A DNA stretch of 64,000 bases from Pelecanus crispus (lineage: Eukaryota > Chordata > Aves > Pelecaniformes > Pelecanidae): NCBI RefSeq assembly GCF_030463565.1, contig NC_134676.1:1118501-1182500 (forward strand), read 5' to 3'. How positions within the stretch are numbered: position 1 is the first letter of the stretch; each line of letters starts with the position of its first letter. The position numbers and the translations under genes were made by a program. Shown piece after piece: positions 26,464-39,700 of the stretch. Under the pieces are notes generated by a model, which saw nothing but the letters and a program-made list of their open reading frames with translations, was not told where the DNA came from and made no database searches.

Positions 26464-29293
26464 GTAAGTAGAGCTTCTGTTCTGAGGTCTGTGCAGGCTG
26501 AAAACTTCACAGGCTTTTAAAGTGCTGTGCATGTTTGTTGATTTCATTGTAAATGTTCTTAGTTTCCCTCTGCTGATTGTGTACTGTATGTTTATGCTAA
26601 AAGTATTTCAGGAATTTAAGGTGAGTCAAGGCCATGTGCATGCAATGTCTCTTTTGACCTGTATGAGACAGGAGGTTCGCTTTCACCTCTTCATGAGCTA
26701 GCGTGCTGTTTAACAGAACTTGCGTTTTTACTACCTACCTTCTTGAAAGGCATCTTGTCTTCATTTGAAGAGTTGAGGAGACAAGGAATCCAGTTTCTCA
26801 GTAATCTGATTGCAGAAGTGACAGATTTCTGAGTATCAGTGAAGTACTTGCAATGTCTTTAAACTCAGTACCTGCTCTCTGTGAGGGTTCTTAAATGCTG
26901 TAATCAAAGCACCTTTGTCTTTTAATGAGCTCTCTAATTCTCTTGCTGTAAGAGACTCCCCAGATTTCATGTAGGGTTTTTGACTCTTAAATGCAGGTGC
27001 GGTTTCTCCTCTTGCACTTTAAAAATGCAGGTTCTGGTGCAATATGTGCAATGACTAAATTGATGCTGGAGTTGCTATATGCTTGGCGTCATCCTGGTAC
27101 TCCGCTAGCCTTGTTTCCCGCAGTATTGCATCGAGCTGTTTTTCCAGTATGACCCCTGAATTTTTTTCTGTGAAAATGCTTTTCATGGCCTGCATTGTGT
27201 GTTTGCAAATGTATGGACTTATAGTTGATTGAATTAAATTATATTTTACTGGGCTGGCAACAGAAATCACTAGCTTATTATGAGTTACAGGTAACTCCAA
27301 AACATTGATCCGCCCTCAATCTTTTCATCACACTTTTTCTTCTGTAAAAAGGTTTCTAGTAAATTTCTGAATTACTGTTGTTGGACTGCATTTTAGATCA
27401 GTCATCTGCTTTCATGTTTAGCAATGTTTTACTAGCAATTATTTTAAATGTAATGGGAGGCGAACCTAAGTAACTCCTTTTCATGTCTTATTTCTGTGGA
27501 GTTACCTTCGCGACCCATTTTATCCTCTCCCAAATGAAACGGAGATCGGTGACATAGGCTTATATTCTACAAAGCTCTGCTGACATGTACAGGTTATGTA
27601 TTTATTATTTAATAAAATCCTGTGTCAGCTTTAGACAGGATGATGTGCAAACACCAGACAAGTGATAAGGTGATTAAATAGATGTTCTGTTTGTTTGCAC
27701 TCTTTGCATGTGGGCACTGCAGTAGCACTCCCCTGGTTTCCTAGCTAAACCTGGATTCTGTATTTAAGACTTCCTAAAAATGAGATGGCCAGTCATCTTG
27801 TCCACCACCTGGCTTTTTGGTGCAGGTGATGAAGTTCTGCTTGCTTACATAGTCCTTCAGATAAAAATCTTCTATTTGGTTCCTGATCAACTGGAGGAGG
27901 CACAGTTGTCATATACACAAATTGTCCTGGTTTTCTGCCTTGTGTAATCAGAAATACTTATTGAACATTTCCGTGTCAGTATTAGCAAGTTCATACTTCA
28001 TTTATAGATCACTGCTGGGTTTGTTAGTTAACTTAACTGTTGTTTATTATTATTAATTCTATACCCTGTAGTTTCTAATCCATATAATTCATCATATCTA
28101 AAGCTGTTTTTCCCCATTTGTTGTATGCTTCTCTTCATTACTGCTACTTCAGTGGCATTTGTTTTCTCTGTACTCGTTGAACTTTTTATAGCATTACTGA
28201 CACAGAATCTCTGAACACATTGCAGTTTGTTTGACAAAAGGCAGTCCTTGACATGCTCTTCTGTTTCTTTGTCTGAAGAGTACTTTCTTTAGCATTTCAA
28301 CCCTCACCTTCCGGATAGGAAAAGACATGGTCTTCCAAGTACAGTGAAGCCGTTTGGAGGGGTGATTGTACTAGTCTAGATAAGCAATCCGTCTTGCTTA
28401 TCACGCACTTGCAAGCATCTGGTGTGGTCACAAAAAAACTTCTAAGTATGGGGCAAGCCTGCAGTGATGCATACCTTCCAGGTGGTCTGCGGCACAGGCA
28501 GTTTTGCAGGCAGAAAGGGCATCTTCAGAGATACGGGCTGTGGCTTGTGGAAAGGGCATCATGCGTGCTGTTCCTTGCCCACCTGTTGTCCTCCCTCTCC
28601 TTTTTTTCCTCTGCTCTCGATGCAGCTACTGGCTTGCTTCCTTATTCCTCCTTTCTCCATGCTGGCAATAAAGTGTGGAAAGATTCACAAACACCTCACT
28701 GCTCTTCTAACTCCAAGTTCCTTACCAATACTTCATGCAAAAAATTGTTCTTTCATTATGTCCACTTTAAAAACTGTAGTGGTTCCAGCAATAATTCCTT
28801 AGTTCATATTTCAAAAGAAGCTCGATATTTGTTTGCAACCCTAAAGTAACTTTATAGATCTAGTATTCATGCTGTAAAACGCACAATTGTGCAAGCTGTA
28901 ATAGTAAACTACACATGAATAGTCTTAGGGGCTTCAGCAAGCATGGTTAAATTGATATTTAACTTCATTTCAAGTCAGATTCCGGTGAATAGTGAATTGT
29001 GACTTCTTAGATCCTGTTTTTGCTTGCTGAATGTGGTCTCAGGTCAGAAGTGGAAGCTGGGAAAATCCAAGCTGTGTGGGTTTTTAACAAATTACCAGGA
29101 AAATAATAGCATTCTACGTAATGATTATTTAAAGTAAGAGGACAGTAGCTTCTCTAAAGGTTATAGAGGCCTTTATAATTGGAAAAAGTGTTAATTTGGT
29201 TAGTTCAAAAATCTCGGGCACCTAATGTTTTTATGTATTAAATCAGGGATGGACAGTTGACCTTAACTCTTGTGTTTGGGTGTTTTTCTTTAG
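26464..29293 (+). other. TXNL1: TXNL1 intron 6
   Basis: The 2.8 kb intron holds no recognised repeat. A 151-codon frame at 28,394-28,849 has no recognisable domain and is treated as chance. Confidence 0.85.
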
Positions 29294-29398
29294 TTGTTTG
29301 TCCAATCCAATCATGGCGATGAAGAGACAACAAGAATTACGTACTTCACGTTTATTGGAACTCCAGTCCAAGCAACAAATATGAATGACTTCAAGCGA
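29294..29398 (+). CDS. TXNL1: TXNL1 exon 7 (end of PITH domain)
   Basis: The exon encodes residues 246-280, LFVQSNHGDEETTRITYF through GTPVQATNMNDFKR, the C-terminal strands of the PITH domain. It is 105 nt, phase 0 to 0, with acceptor TTCTTTAG and donor CGA/gtgagt. If intron 7 were retained, the frame would stay open for another 59 codons. Confidence 0.98.
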
Positions 29399-32366
29399 GT
29401 GAGTTCTTTCTTAAAAGCACTTTTGAATGTTTTAAACCTACTCAAAAATGGGTTGACAGAACAAATGCACTTGGCTGTTACCATGATTCCACGACTTAAG
29501 GTAGTTTTGGCATCCAGAAGAAAATGTGTAGCTGTATCTTGCAAATCTTTGGTCTTGCTTACAAGTTTTTGTTCATAAACTTTGTAAAAATAACTGATAA
29601 GAATGTATATATGAAAACTTGAGGGACTGTCAATTTATATACACTGTAGACAAAGCTGGGTTTTTTTAACAGCTGTGAGAGTTATGTCTTGATTTTGAAA
29701 CTCTTTCTGATGGTGTTCAGGAGTAGAGAAGCAATTGCATGTACAAATTAAACAGACTCCTTGTGATTGACTTCTACTTTGAAGGATTTTTATTCACTGG
29801 GCAACATTAAGCTTGAGATCTGAAAAATATTTGGTCACAAGGTGACAAGGTTAAACATTAATTAAACATCTTTTTAAAGAGGAAATGAAGAAGCAAACCA
29901 CTTGTTACAGTGTGACTTTAGACACAGTAGTGCTGAACAACAGGGCACTCTCAATTCTTGATTTTTTTTGAGAATGTGAAATGGGTTTGAAAGGATTGAA
30001 ACTTTAAAGCTACTTACAACTTCTTCAAAATTTTTTTGAGTCTTTTTAAAATAAATGGCTTTAAAACTTTGTAGCCTTTGTAAAAGGGCAAATACTGCTG
30101 TAACACCTGCCTACGAACTACTGTGTAGGTGACCAATAACATTAAAAGCGCCACAAAATTTATTGTACAAATGACCTATAAACAAATGACCTATTCAGAA
30201 AGCTGCAAACACTAACACTCACCAACACATCACGTACTTGGAATTTTTAATGTCAAAACTTGATCTTAACTGCCACATGTAAAACTTACTATCTTTGCAG
30301 GTAATAATGAAGTTGTTAATTTGCTGCCTTTCGATGAATCTTGAAGTCATTGAAAAAGTTGTTCTAATGTACTGAAATTAACTGGATATCAATTTTAGAC
30401 CTTCCTAATACAGCATTTCCAATTCTCCCAAAACTAAAATACGTTAATTGATTTACAGTCTGCTTACATTTTTTGTTTTATATGGGGTTTTTTTGTCAGT
30501 ACTTATTAGGGCATCCCCTGCAATGAGTTGCACAATTACTCTTTCAACATTGTTAATCTGCAGCACTTTCTGTTATTGTTGTGAGGTGGATGGAACTCTG
30601 GCTCAATATTTGCGCTGTCCTGCTTTCAGTTCTCTTAAACTCTGTAAATTAGTTTTGCTTTCGAAAGTACTGAAAGTTTATTTTCCACAAGTGCACTCTT
30701 TAAACCTGACCTGATTGTTAGTGTGGTTTTTTTTTTTTTTTAAAAATTGATAATCCTGATTGGGGTGCACTTGGTAAGGCAATTCAGGTTTTTCTGTAGA
30801 ATGTTACGTGGATTTGAGACTAGTGTTGAGCCTGCACAACATGTTTCCTACGGTATTTTGCATTGCGTGGACAAAATGTTAGTTTGGTGGACGCAGTACT
30901 GAAGTACTGCCTTAGCCTGAGACTGACTGCTGTAACATTCTGCACTCCAGTCAGCGTTTGTGTGGGGAGTGGGTATTTTAATTCACACGTGGCCTCACAC
31001 AACCCTATAAAGGCGTTAAAACCAGCGTGGGTCTCCAGGCATCTCAGCCCTCTACAGTAGTTAGAGGGGATGTACAGATCTCCCTCGGTTCTAGATGCAG
31101 TGTGGATGCCTGGCAGCTGCTATATGGCCTGGTAAATACTGTGCCAGTTAACAGTTTTGGTTTCCTTAAAGTTTGCAGGTGAATGTCTTGGCACCATCAA
31201 GGAGTGTGCCTGTGTGTCTTGCGACATCCATTTAGATGGAAGGGGAAGGGGCGCGAGCTGACAAGACTGATATGCCAAACAGTCCCAGGGTGTTAGCATT
31301 GTGCTGGTACCGTCAGGATGTTAAGGAACTGGTCAGAATGGCCTTAAGTAGAGGAGCAGGCGTTACTGGGTTATGAAGTGGCTAATCCTGTCTTAACTCA
31401 GATACTCATCGACGCTATATGTAATCCTATTTTGCTTCCTGAACGTGTAGTTTTAATATTAGGCTGTTAAAATATTTCATCGTAACAAATGGGATGCGTA
31501 GTCTGGCAGAGTTGCAGTGCTTTTAAGAATTTTAGCTTTTGTTTCCCCTCTTCCAGTGATCCTGTCAGTTATGAAACGTTAATGTAGCGTTGGGCATTAA
31601 TTATATTTAGGTTTGTAGATTAACTGGGAAGCCTTATTTTTCTTCTCATCCCCTTGAGTAGTTCCTCACAGGACTCCTCACTGCTTTCATCTGTCTCGCT
31701 CCCTCATCTCAGTCTGTCTCTACTGTTCATATTTCTCTTCTAATGATGATAGAAATAGTATTGCAATATTATTAACAAGATGGGGGAATGCTTTTTTCCC
31801 CCGAGTTTGAGACGTGTTTGTAAGAATCTGTTAAATATCTTATCTGAAGGGCTTGAATTAGGAAGTGGACATGAATGCGATCCCAGTCATGTTTTTATGA
31901 TTGATCACATCACTGCTTAGTTGATTGTATGCATGTTCAGTTTCAAAGTAAAAAATAAAACAAACACGTTGGTTTGAATGACTGCTAAGGGTCAGACTAA
32001 TGTATTTTGCTTCCCAGTTGGGGTGGGATCTGAATGCATGCTTTTAGTTTTAGCAACTTCTTGCTGAGCAGTTGGTTATTAAGGCGCATAGCTGCGGGTC
32101 CCATGTCCCTCAGACAGTTGAGGAAAACTCGTGTTTGCTCATGTGGTGCTCTGCTAACACCAACATGGCTGTGAGAAGAATCACCTCTTCTTGATCAGGG
32201 AGTCAGTTCGTGTGTTTAATAGAAATGAGGCATTGTTCCCAGTACTTACGCTGTTGAATAGAAAGCTGAAATTCATCTACTCTGGAAAAGATCAGAAGTA
32301 CTACGCAGGTGTAGTTAAGTCGGCCCTTCATTAGTGATTTTGGCCTCAAGTTAGTTTGGACATACG

Positions 32367-32583
32367 TAGAATCACAGAACAGCCCAGGTCGGAAGGGATC
32401 TGAAAAGATCACCTGATCCAACCTTGCATGGGAAAGGGAGCGTAGAGGAGATTACCGAGCACCCTGTCCGGTTGCATCTTGAAAATGTCCAGCGATGGGG
32501 CCTCGGCCACGTCCCTGTGCAGGTTGTTCCAGTGATTGATTGGCCCCACTGTAAAAAATGTTCTTCCATGTTCTTGCATGTAG
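32367..32583 (-). mobile_element. CR1 3' fragment, minus strand, different subfamily
   Basis: The fragment begins TAGAATCACAGAACAGCCC and continues with the block CATGGGAAAGGGAGCGTAGA, then GAAAATGTCCAGCGATGGGG and CCCACTGTAAAAAATG. This is a CR1 subfamily distinct from the AGAATCATAGAATC copies elsewhere in the window. It is truncated at the 5' end and lies antisense within TXNL1 intron 7. Confidence 0.85.
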
Positions 32584-33032
32584 GTGGTATTGCTGGACTG
32601 AGTGAGTGAAGCTATAAAAGCTGCTTTCAGACTTGTTTTAGTATGTTGTGTGTATCCTGCTCCTTGCACAACCTGATTTTTATCCTCTGGGGAGGAGGGA
32701 AGTCTTTGGAGTGATGGAAAAGGGGGAGACCAAAGAAAAAATTTCTGCTTAGAGCTGACGGCAGCGTAGTGAGTTAAGCACAGAGAGTAGTGGGGCGAGG
32801 CCTGTGCTTTGCCTGTGTAAATGAAGAGGCCCTCAACAGCAGAGGACTAGGATGAATATTCACTTCCTATATGTATTTAATATATTCTGAAATGCTTTTG
32901 GAAAAGCTTGATTTAAAGGCATGTTCGCTTGTTTTAAAAAACTTTCTTAACACTTGAAGCGTTTATGCCACTGTTTCTTGGCCACGCAGGGTCTGACTTA
33001 AGGCATAGCTGATCATGCAAACTACTACAGCA

Positions 33033-33150
33033 GGCTGCATTTGAGGTGTAGTAGGCTGCATTTGAGGTGTAGTAGGCTGCATTTGAGGTGTAGTAGGCTG
33101 CATTTGAGGTGTAGTAGGCTGCATTTGAGGTGTAGTAGGCTGCATTTGAG
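33033..33150. repeat. 21-bp tandem repeat, 6 copies
   Basis: Units start GGCTGCATTTGAGGTGTAG at 33,033, 33,054, 33,075, 33,096, 33,117 and 33,138 (last one partial). Copies are identical. Because 21 is a multiple of three, the minus strand shows an open frame with a repeated seven-residue peptide (NAAYYTS); there is no other sign of coding. Confidence 0.95.
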
Positions 33151-35230
33151 ACTTGCTTCTGATGCTCAAAGATGCTCAGTTGGACTGCTTTGCTGGGCGG
33201 GCAGCTAAAAGTGTAAAGGTGCAAGTTCTGCGGGTTTCTTAACTATAGATAGCTTAGAATTAGGGAGGTTCCTGTGAATCTTGTGGTGAACTTGTAAACA
33301 TGCTTTTGTTTTTGGAAGAGCATGCAACCGTTGATGTCCAACATAGTTCTTGTTTATTTTTGGTATTAATGAATGAAACATACTGCTGCTCAGTTTTGAG
33401 GCTGGGATATTGATAGGTTGTGGGATGGTTGGGGTTTTTTGGTTTTTTTTTTTTTGTCCCCTCTTGAATGAAGGCTTTCTTTCTACTCAGAACTGCTTAT
33501 TTGCACTATATGCTGCTCCTTTTTTTTTCTTGTAACATTTTGTTTGTTTTTCAGCTTAACTTCCCATTTCTAAAGAACTAAAAAGAAGAAATTAAAAAGT
33601 AATAATAAGATTGAAGTGGTCTTGCACTACTCCCTTCCTTGTTCCCTCTGCTCATCTAGCATCTCTTTCACCCTTTCCACAATCTCAGTATTGATGCAAG
33701 AGCCGCCTTCTCTGCACCTTCCACCATCAGGAAAAGCCTTCTCTACCTTCTGACTCACCAACTCATCTTTTCCTTCTACTCCCCGCTCCAAATCTTAACC
33801 TTAAACACTTCTCTCTACCTTTCAGTCTTCCCAAATTTCTGTCCCACTGTCATGCTGAACTCACATTTTAAAGGCATACCATATGGTACTTTAACAAATT
33901 ATTTTCTGTAGTGAATTTTTCAGGCTGTATTGAATTGTGAAGCTGGTTGAGATGCAGCTTGTGAAATGCTCTACCAAGACTTGACTGTTTTTAAAATCTT
34001 AGTGGAGCTCAGTGTTCTTCTTTGTGGTGACCCTTCAGTAAGTAGTAGGCAAGCCAGAATGGGCTGCACAGTGCTACTCTCTACATTTCCTCTAGTGGCA
34101 CTGAGCACCTGCTCAGGGGAGACACAGTGAGGAGATGGTGAGTGTTTGTACCTATGTGGCCTGGGTTCTCCAACAGCATCCTGCTAATTTTACTTGCCCG
34201 ACCTCTTTATATATATTTAAACCAACCAACCAAACCCAACTCTGCTCCAGAAGGTTCAGTAATAAGGTGTTTCCGGTCCTACTCCTGTAATGAGCGATAG
34301 AGTTGGTTGTGTTTTTGTCACTGTCAGGCTCTGGACTGATGCTTGGGAAAAAGCCAAACGATTGAAAGCAGCGCCTGCTCCAAAGCCGTCATCTTTTGTG
34401 CGGGAATTACAGGCTGTACCCGCCACCTTAGAATGCGCTAGATGGCAGTTGTTTCTGTAGAAGGAAGGAAAATGGATCTACTTCTGAAAAAAGAATAATG
34501 ACAGTTGTTTTGGTTTAAGTTTAAACAGCTCGTTTCCTTTTGGGAAGGTGGAGTGGGATGGTCAGAAAATAGGTTTCTTTTGACCTGTGATGACAAAATA
34601 TCCATATTGGTGTGATTGATTTTCACAGATAATACACATGGGCGAGTTGTCAATTTCTGCCTCAGACTGGTATAGCAACATTTTTTGTTGATGTTCCACA
34701 CTTGCTAACACCTAATCTTTAATCTTTTAACTGTGGTTTTTCTTTTTTCTTTCTTTCTTTTTTTCTTTTTTTTTTTTGCTTGATCTGTGTGTGAACACAG
34801 TTTGGTGCTTTGGAAACACACAAAAAATAAATGTTGCTTCTTGACAAATTTAACTTTTTTTTTTAACTTGATTAATTGGATCTTAATGCAAGTGATTGGG
34901 CTTCTGATTACTTTTTTTTTTTCTTCTTTGCTCATGTTGTCAGATTGGGATTTTCCTGACCTTAAGCATTAGGTTGAATTTACAGCTTGGTGAAATGCTC
35001 CTGGTCAAGGGTTCCTTGGAGCTGAAACGGTCTTTAAAAGTACTTTTCATCAGTGGATCTCAATTACTTTGTGATAGTGATAACTCTGGATAGTGAAGCT
35101 CCCTCCTTGAAGTTTGACAAGAAATGGAAAAAAGGAGAAGGATCAGGAAGAATACTTCCAATGGGTCCATGAGGCTTCCCTAGTTCAGGGCTGTGGGTGG
35201 TTTGGGTTTGGGTTTTTTGTTTCTGGGGTT

Positions 35231-35248
35231 CCCCCCCCCCCCCCCCCC
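35231..35248. repeat. C18 homopolymer
   Basis: A run of eighteen C in TXNL1 intron 7, preceded by a T/G-rich stretch. Confidence 0.85.
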
Positions 35249-36449
35249 AGTTCTATATTTCACTATTGACTCTGTGAATCTTGTTTGGTCTATTGTCACT
35301 TAACTGCAGAGCTGATCAATACCTAACGCATTTGCTATAGCGGTCAATTGGTTAGAGTACAAGAAAGGTTTTACTCCTTTGTTTTCAGCATTATTACGAG
35401 CAGTAATGGGAAATTCCGTGCTCCATTAGTGTAATCTTCAGATCTCTGTTCATGTGAATTCTGACTACACCTTGTCAGAGCCGTAAGTGCTGCTCTCTAG
35501 TTAGATGGAAATGAGTTGGGAATTGGTGCCTTGCACAAGCTCCCTGCTGCAGTTTGAAGCCTTAAACTTTAAGACTGACTTTCTTTTTATTTTGGTTTGG
35601 CTTACAAATGGATATTTTTTTCCAAGGGTCTGCAAGAGCACTAGAATTATGTCTGAATCTTTTCAGAAAAGTGACTAAAATGGCATCGTTTTCTGCTCTC
35701 AGGATTTTGTGTTCAGTTATCTTAACGAAGGGGACTGGATACCCTTCTGCAGTGAACTCCGCTAACTCTAAACCCGCACAGCAGTGTATAAAGTGCTGGA
35801 GTCGCACTTGCTGTTGGCTGGCAAATCGACTCGCCAAGGTCTGGTGGCAGTGGTGATCTTTTCAGAAAAGGGAAGCACTAAGCTGACTCTGATTCCAGGT
35901 GGAGTTTGCAGAATTGGAGATTGGAAGGAGGCTTGGTAAGGAATAATGTTTTGACAAGGAATAACTGACAATCAGGTGACTGCTGGATTTCTTTATAGGT
36001 TTGAGCTTCATTATAAGGTAGATGTTCTCAGTGAGGTACATGGCAAGGATGCCAAGGAAAATGAACAAACTTACATTTGAGCACCCAGTGGTTCTCTTCC
36101 CGCTATAATATTTTTATATAATGTATTAAGGTTGAATGCTTGGTATATAACACGTATTTTTAAGTGTGGTCTGTTCTGTTGCAGTTACTGTTGTCTTATT
36201 CTTACCAAAATGAGACTGATGCTTTGCTGTCTGTATGAGTACTAAAGATAGGGTTTCCTGTGTGTCTTGCATCCGTCTTAACCCTTCAGAGGGATTCATA
36301 GCTTCTGCAAGTGCTAGAATAATGCATGCTTAAATGCATTAAGTTAGTTGAAAACTCAGTTGCACTTGTTTCTTTTGAGACTTACTTTAAAAAATACTTG
36401 GCAGGACTTTTTTGGTTAAATATTATTTCTGTTTTTTTCCTCCTATCAG

Positions 36450-36479
36450 GTAGTTGGCAAAAAAGGAGAGAGCCACTAG
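36450..36479 (+). CDS. TXNL1: TXNL1 exon 8 (C-terminus and stop)
   Basis: After the TCCTATCAG acceptor, 27 nt encode VVGKKGESH, residues 281-289, followed by TAG at 36,477-36,479. The C-terminal tail is the one known from mammalian TXNL1. The tiny coding part would be missed by most ab initio gene finders. Confidence 0.97.
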   Translation, partial: VVGKKGESH

Positions 36480-36602
36480 GACGCAAAAGACACTGGAAGG
36501 CCTTATTGCAATCAAAGAGATCTTCACTTTTATCTACAACTCCTGGATAATTGCTTGACCGTAACCAGAGACTGTCAATCTGTTTCATTTAATGCCATTA
36601 CC

Positions 36603-36608
36603 AATAAA
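36603..36608 (+). terminator. TXNL1: Proximal polyadenylation signal AATAAA
   Basis: A canonical hexamer 124 bp after the stop codon, followed within 30 bp by a TG-rich stretch (GCTTTTGTTGAGATGG). Confidence 0.7.
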
Positions 36609-36676
36609 TCATTGCTTTTGTTGAGATGGAGTTTCCTTAGTGTGTTTCTGTTGTAATCCTCGTACATGTATTTGTA

Positions 36677-36682
36677 AATAAA
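36677..36682 (+). terminator. TXNL1: Second polyadenylation signal AATAAA
   Basis: A canonical hexamer 74 bp beyond the first, followed by T-rich sequence. It is a likely alternative end. Confidence 0.5.
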
Positions 36683-36700
36683 ATTCATTACTTTTGCCAA

Positions 36701-39700
36701 GTTTAATTTTGTTATTCTAGTAACTGTGGCTCTTCCTTTGTTCCATTTAAACTTCAAAACTCGACTGGCTTATCTTCAGAAACAGAAGACGTAATGTAGC
36801 TTGCCTTTGTTCAGAGAGTTTGAAATGTCAAATATAAGTAAAACATGGATGGCCACTGAAGGCCATCTAAAAATAAAATCCGAGCTACTTTGTTATAAGA
36901 CCGAGTGAACTTAGGATCATTGTTCCCACAAAATACAGATACTTCTCAGATAGGAATAACTTCACCTGTTTTGCAAACTTCCATTTTTCTCCCCACCTCA
37001 AAAAGCACCAGAGGAGGAGGAAGCGTATTTTAAGTTACCATTCCATTAATGTGAAGATTTGTCACAAATGGCATGCTGATGCGAGCTGTTTGGCAGTGAG
37101 GATTCTTGAGTCTGTTGAAAGTGTTTGTTGTTTTAATATTATTAGGAAATACTGACCTCGTTTCCCAGGCAGACTCTAGCAAGCTGTGCAGTTACGGGCA
37201 TTTAGATGTTTGTGCACCCCACCTGAACATAAATTCCTTATTTCTTTTTTTATTGGGTGTTTTTCCTCTCTCTGGACCTTGATAAGGAAATATTTATTGC
37301 AAATATTAATTTTATATCTTAATTTGGAATTCCTGTAGTACTTTGGTAAATTTTCTTGGAAGTTTGCCCTCAGTAATTTTAATAAATTGGGCATTGATCA
37401 GCACCATATACATATAATACTGTATAAATTCCCAGTAAAACTTGCTAAGTGTTTTAATTGGCATAATTAATTTCTTTGTAAAGTTAAATTTGTTACATTT
37501 CTAATTACCATAAATCCCACTAAGGCTTAAATCCTGTCCTAATTGACATTCCTTCCTTGAACACAGTAGGGTGGTTCTCTTCTGGCTTAGCAGATTTGTA
37601 TGTTAATACCAAGTTAACTTTCTGTTAGCATAGATATTTTCTCCAAACAGAAAACGGGATTGTCTAGAAAAACATTCTTTGAGAGGCACTTTTTTTTTTC
37701 CCGTCCCCGCACTGTATCGCTGCATACTCTGGGATGCTCGCCTGCCTGTATTATGGTCGATGCATGCGATGATGACTTGGTTTCTTCTGTACTTCCTGAA
37801 TGTTTTGCTTCAGTGGGGGGTGTAAGGCATGTAAGACACTGTATATAGAATATAAATCATTTTTAAATATAATTGAGGGCAATATGAATAACTGTTCCTG
37901 TTTATAATTTTGTACACTAATTACCTTTTGGGTTATTGTTTAAGTGCCTCATCTTAAGTATTGCTTACCTCATAATATTTATACCTGAGAGATTTGATAA
38001 CCTAGTGATTCTCATCTTTGTAAAAGATTAGTCAGATTTATATTGTTTATGGGACTCTTCTGTGATTTCCTTGGTTGCATGACGCATACCTTCCGTAATG
38101 ATACTATGTACATAGATCGAAATAAATGTTTAGAGGTAACTGTCACACGTTGCACTTCATGGAAAATGGGGGAGAATTATGCACAAGGAGCTAAAAATGA
38201 CAAATCTGCAGTTAGGATGCGATACTGTCTCTTACGCGGCATTACCCTTGCACGGTGTTCCCGGGTGCGCGTGGGTCTGGCGGGATGGGCGCTTGCAATG
38301 CAGCTGCTTGGCCTGGGCTTTCCGAGTGTTGTGTTCAATGGGAAAAGCCACGCTGAGAAGTTCTGGCTAGGAGTCCGAAAAGGGAACTGTAATGCTGCTT
38401 GCGTTCAAATAACGCAGGGGCTGTGACAATTGAAATGCCTGGCCGGTCCAAGCTACAGATGACCAACGTTACTGTCGCTAGGTTAAATCCGCTCCCTGCT
38501 CAGTTTATTACTTTTTTACGTATCCGAAGGGTGACGTTTGTTTGGGAGAGGCGGGTGAAATAAGCTGTTGTGTTGCTCAGAAATCTTACTGAGGTAAGTG
38601 GCGTGTGTGTGCAAAATTATTTTCATGCGTTGATGCATAAGCAAGGTCTGACCCAGCTTTGCCAGCAGTCCTGTCCCCTTGTCCCCCTTCAGCCAGCCCA
38701 CCCCTTGCTGCTTTGCTTCTAGCAAAGGTCTGTCTGTTGGACTTTTCGGCACAAGGTTGCTGGAAGTCTGTGGGTGCGCATGTATTTTATAGCAAATCTC
38801 CTTGTCCAGCTGGTAACTTCAAGAATAGTTTTAGCTGGAGCCTTCTCTCGCTTCCTTCAGGGTCGGAAAGCTGGTCGTGAGGTTTGCTTGGTGTCTTGAA
38901 ATGCCAAAAGGCTCCTTAGTCCTGCGGTTCCCCAGGACAGCGTGTTGGCCAGGGTATCGGGTTGGGGACTGCGTAACAGAGTTAATCCCCAGTGCCGTGC
39001 CTTAATTAGAGTATCGCCCTTAAGGTGTTCCTGCGTGGGTGCGTTGAAAAGGCTGAGAAGGGGCACTTGAGTTGCTCGCAGATACTGTACACCGGGAGCT
39101 TTTCATGTAGGCTTGTCTCCTCTTTATCCTTTATGTTACTTGTGTGTTGAGATTAATAAGCATATATTATCGGAGAGCTGCTGGACTTGATCTAAAGACT
39201 GCCAGAGAGAGCAAATACAGCACTAGGGAAGTTGTTTGTTTTCATGTTTATAGTCCTCAATGTTTTTATTTCTGATAAGAGTTTGAGGTATTGGAAGGCT
39301 AACCTCTAAATATCATTTGGCTTCTAAATTAATGGAGAAAGTGTAAGAAGTAATAATAGTTAGAAGCTAAAGCCTGAAAAAGTGCTTGTGGTCAAGGAGG
39401 GGCATCTTTAATCTGCCCGATTCCTTCAAAATACCTAATTTCCTGCTTCTGTCATCTCCTCGGTAGGCTGAAGATGCCTGTAGCGTTTTGTAGGCAATAG
39501 GACGCCTAACACGGCACATCCTCTTAAAATGGGGCGAGAAGGAAATCGAGCTTGGTCAGAGGTGACAAAGAAGCAGAATTGCATAGACTCCTCCTTTTCC
39601 TTCGGTCGGCTTTGCGGTGCTGGGAGCAATGAAATGGCTCCGTAGTGGAACTGGTAGGTGAAGAACCCACGGCTGCTTTCCCGTAACGCTTCTGCATGAG

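Larger units (their letters stand above)
29399..36449 (+). other. TXNL1: TXNL1 intron 7
   Basis: This 7.05 kb intron is the longest of the gene and precedes a last exon with only nine sense codons. It carries a CR1 fragment (32.4-32.6 kb), a 21-bp tandem repeat (33.0-33.15 kb) and a C18 run at 35,231-35,248. The rest is AT-rich with T runs and no recognised gene. Confidence 0.88.
36480..36700 (+). other. TXNL1: TXNL1 3' UTR
   Basis: The UTR follows the TAG stop. Two AATAAA signals lie at 36,603 and 36,677, so the short mRNA probably ends near 36,625 or 36,700. Another AATAAA at 36,872 could serve a longer form. Confidence 0.7.

Noticed and set aside
28394..28849. 151-codon frame in TXNL1 intron 6
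   Set aside because: No recognised domain, no splice signals that would join it to TXNL1, and cysteine/serine-rich chance composition.
35341..35375. tRNA-like phrase GGTCAATTGGTTAGAGTA
   Set aside because: It resembles a tRNA D-arm, but no acceptor stem, anticodon arm or T-loop (GGTTCGAATC type) follows.
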